A stretch of DNA of 46,084 bases from Planctomycetota bacterium (GCA_003671185.1 QWPN01000100.1:1-46084); one strand, 5' to 3'. Shown: positions 8,260-16,583, counted from the first letter of the stretch. Notes: generated by a model not told the origin, from the sequence alone. Numbers and translations: made by a program.

Positions 8260-9201
8260 ATGAGTCTGACAAACCTGGAGGCGCGTGTTCATTTTTTCCG
8301 GGGTTCTTTCCGAACCCCCCGCCGGCTGGCCCTGGCCTGGTGCATGGCCGCGGTGGCAGGACTCGCCTCACACTGCCTGCCAGCCCACGCCGGCGAAGGC
8401 TGGCTGACCAGTTACGAGGGGGCCCTGACAGCCGCCGAAGAGACCGGCCGGCCGATTCTGACCATCTTCACGGGCAGCGACTGGTGCCAGCACTGCCTGA
8501 CCCTGGAAAAGAACGTCCTCCACACCGAAACCTTCCGGGAGTGGGCCCGTGACCGCGTGATCCTGCTGATGATCGACCTGCCCAAGCAGGGGATTTCCCA
8601 GGAAGAACGGCACGCCCGCTCGCGGGTGTGCATCAAATACGGGGTGCGGTCCTTCCCCAGCACCCTGCTGATCGCCCCGGACGGCAGGAAAATCACGGGT
8701 CATTCCGGCTATCTGGGCCAATCGCCCGCCGCCTGGGTGGCCGCCCTGGAAGAACACCTGCCAGCCGCGGAGATGGCGTCCAAGCCGGCGGCCGGTGGGG
8801 ATGACGAACAGGTGCTCTCGTCTCTGGAAAAGGCCGTGGAGACCGCCCGGGACAGCCGCAGGCCGATCCTGATCATGGTCTCCAGGCCGGGTGATTCGGC
8901 GGCCACGACCCGGGTTGCGTCCTTGATCAACGACCCCGAGTTCGAGTCCCTGGCCCGCGACCATTTCGTGGTGGCCCGGGTGGCCCCGCAGGACGAGGCC
9001 GCGAATCCGTCGGACGGTGTCTCCGAGCGACTCCTGGGCGGTGAAAAACTGCCTCCCCAGGGCTTTGGGGTGATTGTCACCGACGACGGCGAGACGCCCC
9101 TGTTTGCGGAATCCGGCGCCCAGTCGCCGCAGCGGATCGTGAGCGGCCTGCGCCGGTTCCTCGCCGCCCGCCACGCCCGCAGCGCCGAAGTCCGTCGCTA
9201 A
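8260..9201 (+). CDS. secreted two-domain thioredoxin-like protein
   Basis: A 313-residue exported protein. The N terminus has a Tat/Sec-like signal (FRTPRRLALAWCMAAVAGLA, cleavage near AHA-GEG). The first thioredoxin-like domain (about 45-170) carries the redox pair C76-x-x-C79 in the sequence DWCQHC, followed by the SFPSTLLIAPDG strand with the cis-proline. This resembles the DsbD-gamma/thioredoxin_7 families that reduce periplasmic disulfides. A second domain (about 185-305) looks like a diverged thioredoxin fold (PILIMVSRPGDSAATT, LPPQGFGVIVTDDGE) with no CxxC, so it may be structural or partner-binding (inference). GGAGG at 8246-8250 supports the start. It is convergent with the chemoreceptor gene; partners are not evident nearby. 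Confidence 0.85.
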   Translation: MSLTNLEARVHFFRGSFRTPRRLALAWCMAAVAGLASHCLPAHAGEGWLTSYEGALTAAEETGRPILTIFTGSDWCQHCLTLEKNVLHTETFREWARDRVILLMIDLPKQGISQEERHARSRVCIKYGVRSFPSTLLIAPDGRKITGHSGYLGQSPAAWVAALEEHLPAAEMASKPAAGGDDEQVLSSLEKAVETARDSRRPILIMVSRPGDSAATTRVASLINDPEFESLARDHFVVARVAPQDEAANPSDGVSERLLGGEKLPPQGFGVIVTDDGETPLFAESGAQSPQRIVSGLRRFLAARHARSAEVRR

Positions 9202-9202
9202 A

Positions 9203-9231
9203 CGGCCCCGGCCCAGGGCCCCCCGGGGCCG
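9203..9231. terminator. GC hairpin between convergent genes
   Basis: A 9-bp inverted repeat, CGGCCCCGG (9203-9211) and CCGGGGCCG (9223-9231), fills the 43-bp space between the thioredoxin-like gene and the converging chemoreceptor gene. There is no T run on either strand, so if it stops transcription it may need Rho or simply protect 3' ends. Confidence 0.4.
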
Positions 9232-9244
9232 CAGGCGGTCGCCG

Positions 9245-10852
9245 TTACTCCTGTCCGGTGCGAAACCGGGCCGCATCGGCGTTCAGTTCGGCGATGGCAC
9301 GGCGGAGTTCGGCCAGCGACGTTCCGAACACCGCCAGGGAGGCCGCCGATTCGCCGGCGTCGGCCCGCAGGGTCTCCATGGCGTCGTGGATCTGCCGGGC
9401 TCCCCGGGACTGCGACTCCACTCCCTCGTGCACCTGCTCCAGCGACCGGGTCACCGATTGCACCGGCTCGATGATCCGGCCCAGTTTCTCGCTCACCTCG
9501 GCCACCTCCCCGACGCGGCTGCTGACCTCGTTGCGAAACCGGTCCATCTCCATCGTGCCGCTGGCCACGGCGGCCTGCATGTCGCGCACCATACGCTCGA
9601 TGTCCTTGGTGGCCAGCGCCGTCTGGTCGGCGAGGCGGCGGATCTCCTGGGCCACGATGCGGAAGCCACGGCCCGACTCGCCCGCCTTCTCGGCCTCGAT
9701 CGTGGCGTTGACCGACAGCAGGTTGGTCTGCTCGGCCACCTTGGCGATCGTGGTCACGACCGACGTGATGCCGCTGGCCCGCTGGCTGATGGTGGCGAGC
9801 TTGCGGTTGAAGGCATTCATCGCCTCGTCGAGCTGTTCCATCGAGGCCGTCATGCTCTCCAGGCCGCCGCGTCCCTGGCCGGCCACGGTGGCCGCCTCGC
9901 GGGCGATGGCGGTCACGCTGCTGGTGGCATCGAGAAGCCGTTCGCCGGTGGCGGAGATCTGGGCCACGGCCGCCGAGATTTCCTGGGCCGAGCCGCTGAA
10001 GCCGCGCACCGCGCGGTCCTGCCGGACCAGGGCCCGAGCCGCGTCGGCCTCGACACCGGCCATCCGTTCGCCAGCCGACTGGATGCGGCCCACGGTGCCG
10101 CCCAGCGAGTGGTTCATGCGTTGGCAGGCGCCGAGCAGCCGGCCCAGTTCGTCCTGGCCCCCGGCGGCCACGCGCCGGCCGAGATTTCCGGCCGCGACCG
10201 CCTCGGCGACCGCGATCGCCTCCTGCACCGGGGCGGCAATCGAACGGACCAGCCAGAACGCCGCCAGCACGGCGGGCAGCCCCACCAGCAGGGCCGAGCC
10301 GGCTGCGGCGGCCAGCGGCCACCATGCCGCCTCAACACCCGGTGCCGCGGCGATCGTCACCAGCACGGCCCCCGCTTGTCTCCCGTCGCCGTGCGTGAGA
10401 GCCGCCGCGGCACGATAGCCCTCGGCCACCGCACGGCTCGCTGGCCTTCCGGACGCCATGCAGTTCCGCACCATGTCGGCGTCCTGTTGCACGAGCGGCA
10501 ATGACGCGTCCGACGCCACGCCCGACCGGTCGATGTGTCGCGTCATCCGCGGGGCGAGTTGTGGATCGAGGATCCGCACCTCGAACACGTTGCCGCCCAC
10601 GAACTCGCCAATCACACGCTGCAGTCCCTGTGCGACGCGTCGTGTCGGAGCCGGGGAAGACTCGTCGGGCCCGGGGCCGGCCTCGGCGTATTCCACAGCG
10701 CGGGCCAGGATGCCTGCGATGCTGGCCGCGTCGGCGCGGGCCTGCGCGACGATTGCGCGGCGGGCCATGACCGATTGCACGAGCGTGGCGACCGCGACGG
10801 CAGCCAACGCGAGCAGCACGGCCGCCAGGGGGATCCGATATCGAAGCGACAT
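9245..10852 (-). CDS. methyl-accepting chemotaxis protein, WspA-like
   Basis: A 535-residue membrane receptor. TM1 is at about residues 5-25, a roughly 140-residue extracytoplasmic domain follows, TM2 lies near 165-190, then a HAMP-like segment (RSIAAPVQEAIAVAEAVAAG) and a long helical signalling domain. The hairpin tip EQTNLLSVNATIEAEKAGES and the following RGFRIVAQEIRRLADQT and MQAAVASGTMEMDRF match WspA-type receptors, which use NATIEAEKAGE where most receptors have NAAIEAARAGE; WspA senses surfaces and drives c-di-GMP signalling. No CheR-docking pentapeptide is seen at the C terminus. No cheA, cheW, or diguanylate cyclase gene is nearby, so it is an orphan here. The start MSLRYRIP was chosen for GGAG 8 bases upstream; an upstream start would add eight residues. 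Confidence 0.92.
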   Translation of the reverse strand: MSLRYRIPLAAVLLALAAVAVATLVQSVMARRAIVAQARADAASIAGILARAVEYAEAGPGPDESSPAPTRRVAQGLQRVIGEFVGGNVFEVRILDPQLAPRMTRHIDRSGVASDASLPLVQQDADMVRNCMASGRPASRAVAEGYRAAAALTHGDGRQAGAVLVTIAAAPGVEAAWWPLAAAAGSALLVGLPAVLAAFWLVRSIAAPVQEAIAVAEAVAAGNLGRRVAAGGQDELGRLLGACQRMNHSLGGTVGRIQSAGERMAGVEADAARALVRQDRAVRGFSGSAQEISAAVAQISATGERLLDATSSVTAIAREAATVAGQGRGGLESMTASMEQLDEAMNAFNRKLATISQRASGITSVVTTIAKVAEQTNLLSVNATIEAEKAGESGRGFRIVAQEIRRLADQTALATKDIERMVRDMQAAVASGTMEMDRFRNEVSSRVGEVAEVSEKLGRIIEPVQSVTRSLEQVHEGVESQSRGARQIHDAMETLRADAGESAASLAVFGTSLAELRRAIAELNADAARFRTGQE

Positions 10853-10894
10853 GCGCGGTCTCCGTGGGGCCGGCACGGGCCCCTGCAGGAAACC

Positions 10895-11137
10895 CTAGTG
10901 CGCCGCTGCCTCGCACGCCACTGGCGGGAGCATCGTCACGACCGTTGCCACCGGCACCAGCGGCGGGGCGTCGGCGGCCGTGTCGTGGAGCGCCGCCCGG
11001 CGCATGGCGGCCGCGGCACCGCAGCCGCCGATGGGCAGGAACAGGAATCCGGGCGCGAGCACCCACGGCAGCCAGACGGGAACACCCCGCTGGGGCAGCG
11101 GAGCGGGCGACCGTGTGTGGGTGCGGCGGTTGGCCAT
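10895..11137 (-). CDS. possible small membrane protein (hypothetical)
   Basis: An 80-codon frame from ATG 11137, ending 42 bp before the chemoreceptor start on the same strand. It encodes a basic N terminus, one hydrophobic segment (PVWLPWVLAPGFLFLPIGG) and a short Ala/Pro-rich tail. I recognise no family. No clear ribosome site precedes it. A weak promoter-like pair lies upstream at 11188-11217. A longer version of this frame runs through the tRNA-Leu gene and is an artefact. It could be a real receptor-linked peptide or chance coding in GC-rich DNA. Confidence 0.3.
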   Translation of the reverse strand: MANRRTHTRSPAPLPQRGVPVWLPWVLAPGFLFLPIGGCGAAAAMRRAALHDTAADAPPLVPVATVVTMLPPVACEAAAH

Positions 11138-11187
11138 CGCGGCGTCCGGGGGGCGGGGGACGGAGGTGGCCCGTCCCGGTCGGCGGA

Positions 11188-11217
11188 GGGATAGCCTGCG
11201 GCCGGAGCCGGAATCAA
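11188..11217 (-). promoter_or_regulatory. weak candidate promoter upstream of the chemoreceptor region
   Basis: Read on the minus strand: TTGATT (11217-11212), 18 bp, TATCCC (11193-11188). The -10 matches only in its first three bases but is preceded by GGC, as other putative -10 boxes here are. It sits between tRNA-Leu and the small frame starting at 11137 and could drive the chemoreceptor. Confidence 0.3.
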
Positions 11218-11252
11218 GTGCGGTCCTGGCACCGCGCAGCGACCGGGCAAGG

Positions 11253-11338
11253 TGGCCGAGGCGGGGATCGAACCCGCACGGAGATCGCTCTCCACGGGAT
11301 TTTAAGTCCCGTGCGTCTGCCAGTTTCGCCACTCGGCC
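11253..11338 (-). tRNA. tRNA-Leu (anticodon UAA)
   Basis: On the minus strand an 86-nt tRNA folds with a 7-bp acceptor stem (GGCCGAG with CTCGGCC) and discriminator A. The D arm is GGCGAAACTGGCAGACGC and the anticodon stem-loop is CGGGA-CTTAAAA-TCCCG giving anticodon UAA. A long variable arm (GGAGAGCGATCTCC) marks a class II tRNA such as Leu, and the T arm GCGGG-TTCGATC-CCCGC closes the fold. The 3' CCA is not encoded (CCT follows the discriminator). A -10-like TAGGAT (11354-11349) lies about 10 bases before the 5' end. Confidence 0.97.
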
Positions 11339-11447
11339 GGGGTGCGCGATCCTAGCAGACCGGGAAAAAAGTCCGCAGGTCCGGCAGCCGCCCGCCCGCG
11401 GCGGGCTACACTCTCCGGCCCCACGTCACCTTCGCCGAGTCCCCACC

Positions 11448-11975
11448 GTGCCTGCCGAGATTTCCGAGACCACTGCCAGTGCCGCCGCTGGCAGGACCGC
11501 CCTCCCGGGGATCGACGGCTTCCTGGGTTCCCGCGCGTCCCTGGGCATGGACGTCGTGCTGGTCGGCCTGATCGCCCTGCTGCCGGTGCTCGCCTGGAGC
11601 GTGGCCCTGGTGCGGCGCGGGCGGTATGCGGTCCACAAGCGGCTGCAGTTGTTCATCGTGACGGCGTTGGCGGCGGCGATCCTGGTCTTCGAGATCGACG
11701 TGAGGTTGGTGAGCGACTGGCGGCTACGGGCCCAGTCCAGCCCGCTGTGGCCGACCGGCGTGCTCGTGGCGCTGGGCATCCACCTCCTGTTCGCCGTATC
11801 GACGCTCGTGCTGCTGGTGTGGGTGCTGTGGGAGGCGCTGGCGAGGTTTCCAGCCGATCCGGCCCCGGGTAGCCATGGCCCCCGGCACCGCCGCATGGCC
11901 CGGCTGGCGGCGGCCGACCTCGTGCTCACGGCGGTCACCGGCACGATTTTCTACTGGCTGGCCTTCGTGGCCTGA
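11448..11975 (+). CDS. DUF420-like four-helix membrane protein
   Basis: A 175-residue integral membrane protein from GTG 11448 with about four transmembrane helices (MDVVLVGLIALLPVLAWSVAL, LFIVTALAAAILVFEI, GVLVALGIHLLFAVSTLVLL, LVLTAVTGTIFYWLAF). The pattern of a His before helix 2 (YAVHKRL), a His within helix 3 and a final TG-x-x-x-Y resembles DUF420, whose Bacillus member CtaM (YozB) helps cytochrome oxidase maturation. A clearer DUF420 gene sits in the oxidase cluster at 43864, so this would be a diverged second copy or relative. GGCTACACT at 11404-11412 could be an extended -10. Its 3' end overlaps the converging tatC by 25 bp. Confidence 0.6.
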   Translation: MPAEISETTASAAAGRTALPGIDGFLGSRASLGMDVVLVGLIALLPVLAWSVALVRRGRYAVHKRLQLFIVTALAAAILVFEIDVRLVSDWRLRAQSSPLWPTGVLVALGIHLLFAVSTLVLLVWVLWEALARFPADPAPGSHGPRHRRMARLAAADLVLTAVTGTIFYWLAFVA

Positions 11976-13018
11976 CCACGGTCGCCGCGCGGGGCCGCGT
12001 CCCCGGCCGCGAACCAGCGGCACAGCCACAGCCCGCCGAAGTAGAGCAGGCACAAGGGGACGGCCAGGAACAGCAGGCTGTAGGGGTCGGCCGGCGTGAG
12101 CACCGCCGACACCACGACGATCACGAGCACCGCCACCCGCCACTGCGCGGCGTAGGCGGCCACGTCGAAGACACCGATCCGTTCCAGGAACAGCATCACC
12201 AGCGGCAGCTGGAACCCGAGGCCGAACCCCAGCGGCAGCACGAGCACGAAGCCCAGCCATTCGCTGATGCGCGGATCGGGGTCGAGCCCCAGCCAGGCGT
12301 TGAACTGCAGCAGGTAGTCGAGCACGAAATCGAAGACGAAGAAGAAGGCGATGCCCACCCCCGCCAGGAACAGGCCGATGCTGATCGGCAGGAACGTCCA
12401 CACCCACTTCTTCTCGTGCGGGTAGAGCCCGGCCGCCACGAACGTCCAGAGCTGGTAAAAGATCCAGGGGCTGGCCAGCACGATGCCCACGAGCAGCGCC
12501 GCCTTGACGTAGATGCCGAACGCCTCCTGCGCGCTGAGGGTGGTGATGCTGACTCGCGGGTCGCGGGACAGCGGCTGCCAGAGCAGCATGGGCACGAGCG
12601 CATCGGCGTCGAAGGCAGGGGCGTCGGCGGGACGAGGTGCCCCCGGTGCGGTGCCGCCGCGGCCGAGCACCAGCTGGAGCCGGTCGGGGTGCACCTCGCG
12701 GAGCTCGAACGACATGGCATGCTTCTCGACCGCATCGCGGATCTCGTCCTGGGAGTAGGGCAGGGCGGGGCCGCCCGCGGCGCGAGGCTGCCAGGTGGCG
12801 GCGGTTTCCAGGGCCCGCTGCGTGTAGTAGTCGCCCAATGCCTTGCGCAGCGGCGACTCGATGAGGTGCACCACGGGCCGGGCCACGAAGAACCCCAGCA
12901 GGACGGCCACGGCGAGGCCGGCCGAAGCGCGGATCAGGCAGGTGCGCAGTTCCTCGAGGTGCTCGCCGAACGTCATCGTCGAGCTCTGGAACAGGTCGTC
13001 GTCGGTGAGGCGGGGCAT
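11951..13018 (-). CDS. tatC: Sec-independent translocase subunit TatC
   Basis: TatC is the polytopic receptor that recognises twin-arginine signal peptides in the cytoplasmic membrane. The 355-residue product starts with the conserved FGEHLEELRTCLIRA cytoplasmic segment. TM1 is followed by an unusually long periplasmic insertion (about residues 60-175; typical TatC is near 250 residues). The core then resumes with LSAQEAFGIYVKAALLVG, SPWIFYQLWTFVAAGLYPHEK and FELPL-like FQLPLVMLFL helices to a charged tail. Such an insertion is characteristic of planctomycete TatC. Its gene follows apgM at 88 bp. Likely clients in the window include the Rieske protein at 25998, which has an RRGFLQ motif. Confidence 0.95.
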   Translation of the reverse strand: MPRLTDDDLFQSSTMTFGEHLEELRTCLIRASAGLAVAVLLGFFVARPVVHLIESPLRKALGDYYTQRALETAATWQPRAAGGPALPYSQDEIRDAVEKHAMSFELREVHPDRLQLVLGRGGTAPGAPRPADAPAFDADALVPMLLWQPLSRDPRVSITTLSAQEAFGIYVKAALLVGIVLASPWIFYQLWTFVAAGLYPHEKKWVWTFLPISIGLFLAGVGIAFFFVFDFVLDYLLQFNAWLGLDPDPRISEWLGFVLVLPLGFGLGFQLPLVMLFLERIGVFDVAAYAAQWRVAVLVIVVVSAVLTPADPYSLLFLAVPLCLLYFGGLWLCRWFAAGDAAPRGDRGQATKASQ

Positions 13019-13106
13019 GGCGGTGGAGGGGAGGCGGCCGCTGCGGCGGAAAACGCCCCCGACTGTACTTCAAACGGCCAGCCTCTGCCGCCGCCCGCGT
13101 CCCGGC

Positions 13107-14312
13107 CTACGCCCCGTACTTGCCGAAGCGCTGCGCGTGGGCCATGGCCAGGAGCATGAGGTGCCTGGCCGGGAAGATGCCGAAGCCACCCCGCAGGCAT
13201 TCCCGCTCCGAGAACCCGCCCAGCCCGTCGGGCCGGCAGGTGTCGGCCACCAGCAGCGTGGGCACGGGATGCCAGCTGTGGCTTTTGAGCCGGCTGGGAG
13301 TGGAATGGTCGCCGGTGACGACGAGCACGTCCGGTCGCAGGGCTTCGATCCGGGGCAGGGCGGCGTCGAGTTCCTCGATGCGCTTCACCTTTTCGGCGAA
13401 GGCACCGTCCTCACCGGTGGAGTCGGTGTACTTGAAGTGCAGGAAAAAGAAGTCGTAGTCGTTCCAGCAGCCGGCCAGTTCGTCGATCTGCTCGGCGAGC
13501 GTCTGGGCCTGGCCCACGAGGGTCATGCCCACGAGCCGGGCCAATCCCTTGTACATCGGGTACACGGCGATGGCGGCGGCGCGGAGGCCGTAGAGTTCCT
13601 GGTAGGAGGGCAGGGCGGGCTTGGCGGCGAACCCGCGCAGCACCATGCCGTTGGCCTTCTTCTCGTCGGCGAGGATCCCACGGGCCTGCCGCACGAACTC
13701 CCGGGCCACATCGGCCGTGCGGCGGGCGGCAGGCGTGGCGGGCTGTGGGTCGAGCGGGGCCACGCCGGTGGCCTGTGGATCGGTGTCCGCCACGCCGCCG
13801 TCGAGCCCGGGCCCGCGGAACACCACGACGAAGCGATGCTCCTTGACCGGCTTCACGAACGTCTCCACGCCGTCGATGCGCACGGCCTGCAGTCGCTCCA
13901 CGACCCGGAAGCTCTCCTCCGAGGGGATGCGGCCGGCGCGGCGGTCGCTGATCAGGCCCGCGGCGTCGAGCGTGCAGAAGTTGCCCCGCGCCGCCACGTC
14001 CTGGGGCCCGAGTTCGAAGCCGATGCCGGTGGCCTCGAGCGCCCCGCGGCCGATCTTGAAGTGCAGCGGGTCGTAGCCGAACAGTCCGAGGTGGCCGGGG
14101 CCCGAGCCGGGCGTGATGCCGGGCAGCACCGGCACGCTGGAGCCGCTCGTGCCCCGCGCCGCCAGCCGGTCGAGGTGGGGCGTGGCCGCAGTCTCCAGTT
14201 CGGTGCGGCCGCCCGGTTCCATGGGCAGGCCGCCCAGGCCATCGGCCACGAGCATCACGATCTTGCTGGAGTTCTTCTCGGCCAGTTCGCGAACCAGGTC
14301 GTGCTCTGTCAC
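13107..14312 (-). CDS. apgM: 2,3-bisphosphoglycerate-independent phosphoglycerate mutase, archaeal type
   Basis: A 401-residue alkaline-phosphatase-superfamily enzyme interconverting 3- and 2-phosphoglycerate. Visible landmarks are the N-terminal metal site KIVMLVADGLGGLP, the catalytic-region ATPHLDRLAARGTSG, PGITPGSGPGHLGLFGYDP, FFLHFKYTDSTGEDG, and the C-terminal metal ligands VVTGDHSTP and SHSWHPVPTLL. These match the aPGAM (ApgM) branch rather than the 510-residue GpmI. It is upstream of tatC on the same strand and divergent from pgi, placing two glycolytic genes head to head across about 130 bp. Confidence 0.93.
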   Translation of the reverse strand: MTEHDLVRELAEKNSSKIVMLVADGLGGLPMEPGGRTELETAATPHLDRLAARGTSGSSVPVLPGITPGSGPGHLGLFGYDPLHFKIGRGALEATGIGFELGPQDVAARGNFCTLDAAGLISDRRAGRIPSEESFRVVERLQAVRIDGVETFVKPVKEHRFVVVFRGPGLDGGVADTDPQATGVAPLDPQPATPAARRTADVAREFVRQARGILADEKKANGMVLRGFAAKPALPSYQELYGLRAAAIAVYPMYKGLARLVGMTLVGQAQTLAEQIDELAGCWNDYDFFFLHFKYTDSTGEDGAFAEKVKRIEELDAALPRIEALRPDVLVVTGDHSTPSRLKSHSWHPVPTLLVADTCRPDGLGGFSERECLRGGFGIFPARHLMLLAMAHAQRFGKYGA

Positions 14313-14371
14313 GGGTGCTCAGCTCCTCGTGGGGGTGGGCGTGCCGCGGTGCCGCCGTCGTGCCCGGGACG

Positions 14372-14401
14372 TTGCCCGGCGTTGACCGCGTCGGCTACAG
14401 T
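14372..14401 (+). promoter_or_regulatory. candidate promoter for pgi
   Basis: TTGCCC (14372-14377), 18 bp, TACAGT (14396-14401) preceded by GGC, in the 128-bp space between divergent apgM and pgi. The predicted start of transcription is about 30 bp before the chosen pgi start. Confidence 0.45.
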
Positions 14402-14440
14402 TCCCGCGCCGCGCCGGGGCGTTCAGCGTACCGCCTTCCC

Positions 14441-15847
14441 GTGGCGCCGTCACCGCGCCGCCCCGAATCCGCCCCAGGTGCATCCCTGAGCGTCATCCGT
14501 CCGCAGCCGCCCCGGGATCCGATTGGCTACGCCCCGGCCCGCGTATTCGCCTCCGGCACGTCGTTCGCTGGCGGCCTGGTCGCGCTGTCCGCGAGGCTCG
14601 ACGGCGCCCGGGCCGACATGGCCGCCGCAGGCGATGCTTGCCGGCGGAGCGACGGGGCAGAACCGGCCGCTCGCGGCATCGCCTTCATCGACCTGCCCGA
14701 CCGGCTTCTCGACGCCTACGGCCGCGACCGGCCCTCCAGCGAACTGTTCGCGATCCTGCAGGTGGCGCGCCGCATCCGCGACGCCGTCGACCGCGTCATC
14801 CTGCTGGGCGAGGCGGGCTGCGTGCTGGGCACGCGGTCGCTGTTCGAGTCGTGCTGCCATCCGTTCCACAACGAACTCCCCCGCGGCGAGCGCGGTGGCC
14901 GCCCGCGACTCTCCTTCGAGGGATTTTCCATCGACAACGATTCCGCCCAGGGGCTGCTCGATCTGGTGGCGCCGGCAGGTCGGCCACGCGGCGCCGACCT
15001 GCTCGACCGCTGGGGGCTGATCGTGGTGGGCGCCGGCGGCGCGAACCGGGCGCCGGCACTGGCGACGCGGTTATTCCTGGCGGCGCTGGGGACGGGGCCG
15101 GAGGGCGGTCCGCAGCGGCTGGCCGACCTGGTCGTGCCGATCACGGCGCCTGACGACCGGCTCGCCGAACTGGCTCGGGCCCTGGGATGTGCCGATGCGT
15201 TCACGATCCCGGCCGGTCTGGACGCGGCGTTCTCTCCGTTCACGGCCGCGGGCCTGCTGCCGGCGGCGATCGTGGGCATGGACGTGGTGCGGTTCCTGGA
15301 GGGGGCGGCGGCGATGAACCGCCGCTTCCGCGAGGCGCCCGTCGGCGCGAACCCGGTGCTCGATCACGCCGGCACATCCCACCTGGCCGCGGAGGCCGGC
15401 GTCGGCCTGCGCGTGCTGTCGACCCCGAGCAGCCGCCTAGAGTCGCTGGGCGCGTGGTATGTCAGGCTGCTCGCCGAGAGCCTGGGTGTGGCGGCACGAG
15501 TCGCCTCGCCGTTGGCAGGGTCGGTCGTCGCCGCGCCGGGTTCCGACGACCCACAGGCCGGGGGCGGCCTTCGCGACGTCCTCGTCACGCACGTCGTGGC
15601 GGGCGAGCCGCGCCGCGACCGGCTCGCCGTGCCGGCGGTGGAGGCGTGCGGTCGCGACGAGGACGGGCTCGACGCCCTCGTGGGCACGACCTGGCCGGAG
15701 TTGCAGGCTGCCGCCGAGGGGCCCGGGCGGCCGCCGCCGGTGCCCGCCGCCGAGATCGTCCTGCCCCGGATCGACGAGCATGCGATCGGCCAGGTCATGC
15801 AGATGCTGATGCTGTCCACGGTGGTCGAAGGGCGGCTCCGGCTATAG
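14441..15847 (+). CDS. pgi: glucose-6-phosphate isomerase (diverged)
   Basis: Interconverts glucose 6-phosphate and fructose 6-phosphate. Recognisable Pgi landmarks are VILLGEAGCVLGTRSLFE (the phosphate-loop strand, canonically a GIGGS-type loop), FSPFTAAGLLPAAIVGMDV followed by FLEGAAAMNRRF, AWYVRLLAESLG, and the C-terminal IDEHAIGQVMQMLML helix. The phosphate loop is unusual, with GEAGC in place of GIGGS, so the enzyme is a distant member. From GTG 14441 it has 468 residues; the start is uncertain because no strong ribosome site is visible and conservation begins later (about residue 30). Its stop overlaps the GGCTATAGT sequence just before the next gene. Confidence 0.82.
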   Translation: MAPSPRRPESAPGASLSVIRPQPPRDPIGYAPARVFASGTSFAGGLVALSARLDGARADMAAAGDACRRSDGAEPAARGIAFIDLPDRLLDAYGRDRPSSELFAILQVARRIRDAVDRVILLGEAGCVLGTRSLFESCCHPFHNELPRGERGGRPRLSFEGFSIDNDSAQGLLDLVAPAGRPRGADLLDRWGLIVVGAGGANRAPALATRLFLAALGTGPEGGPQRLADLVVPITAPDDRLAELARALGCADAFTIPAGLDAAFSPFTAAGLLPAAIVGMDVVRFLEGAAAMNRRFREAPVGANPVLDHAGTSHLAAEAGVGLRVLSTPSSRLESLGAWYVRLLAESLGVAARVASPLAGSVVAAPGSDDPQAGGGLRDVLVTHVVAGEPRRDRLAVPAVEACGRDEDGLDALVGTTWPELQAAAEGPGRPPPVPAAEIVLPRIDEHAIGQVMQMLMLSTVVEGRLRL

Positions 15848-15884
15848 TGCTCGCGTTCCCTCACGCCGCCGGAGAGCAGCGACC

Positions 15885-16583
15885 ATGCCCGTCACCTTCA
15901 CCTGGACCGGCCACGCCACGTGGCTCATCGACACGGGCGCGGGAACACTGCTCGTCGATCCCTTCTTCGACGAGTGCCCCACCGCGAGCGTGAAGGCCGC
16001 CGATGTCTCCTGCGACGCGATCCTGCTCACGCACGGCCACTTCGATCACGTCGCCGACTGCGTGGCGATCGCGACGCGCACGGGGGCGAAGGTGTTCTGC
16101 AACTGGGAGATCGCCCAGTGGCTCGGTCGGCAGGGGGTGACGCTGGTGCAGCCCATGAATCTCGGGGGCCGCGTGGCCGTGCCCGGTGGCACGGCGCAGA
16201 TGGAGGTCGCCCACCACTCGTCGAGCCTGCCCGACGGCAGTTACGGCGGCAATCCCGCCGGCTGGCTGCTCGAGGTGGGCGGGCTGCGCATCTACCTGGC
16301 CGGCGACACGGCGCTGTTCTCCGACATGGAACGGATCGGCCGGCCGCGCGACGGCCGCGGGCTCGACGTGGCAGTGCTCCCCATCGGCGACCTGTTCACG
16401 ATGGGGCCCGACGACGCCCTGGAGGCCGTCCGCCTGCTGCGGCCGCGGGTGGCGTTTCCCAGTCACTACGGCACCTGGCCGCCGATCGAGCAGGACGCCG
16501 CGGCCTGGGCGCGGCGCGTGCGCGACGCGGGACTGGCCGATGTGCACGTGCCGGCGCCCGGCCAGCCGGTCAGCGTGGCGTAG
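15885..16583 (+). CDS. metal-dependent hydrolase, UPF0173 family (MBL fold)
   Basis: A 232-residue metallo-beta-lactamase-fold hydrolase of unknown substrate. It has the metal-binding signature LLTHGHFDHVAD, an early TWTGHATWLID strand with the conserved His, AHHSSS in mid-protein, the GDTALFSDME metal ligand Asp, and AVLPIGDLFTMGPDDALEA, the hallmark of the UPF0173 group. GGAGAG at 15871-15876 supports ATG 15885. It follows pgi by 37 bp. Its last 14 bp overlap the converging Rieske ferredoxin gene. Confidence 0.9.
   Translation: MPVTFTWTGHATWLIDTGAGTLLVDPFFDECPTASVKAADVSCDAILLTHGHFDHVADCVAIATRTGAKVFCNWEIAQWLGRQGVTLVQPMNLGGRVAVPGGTAQMEVAHHSSSLPDGSYGGNPAGWLLEVGGLRIYLAGDTALFSDMERIGRPRDGRGLDVAVLPIGDLFTMGPDDALEAVRLLRPRVAFPSHYGTWPPIEQDAAAWARRVRDAGLADVHVPAPGQPVSVA

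Noticed and set aside
10895-11332. A 145-codon minus-strand frame beginning inside tRNA-Leu
   Set aside because: Its first 25 residues are translated tRNA sequence, a well-known artefact; only the downstream 80-codon part was kept as a doubtful gene.
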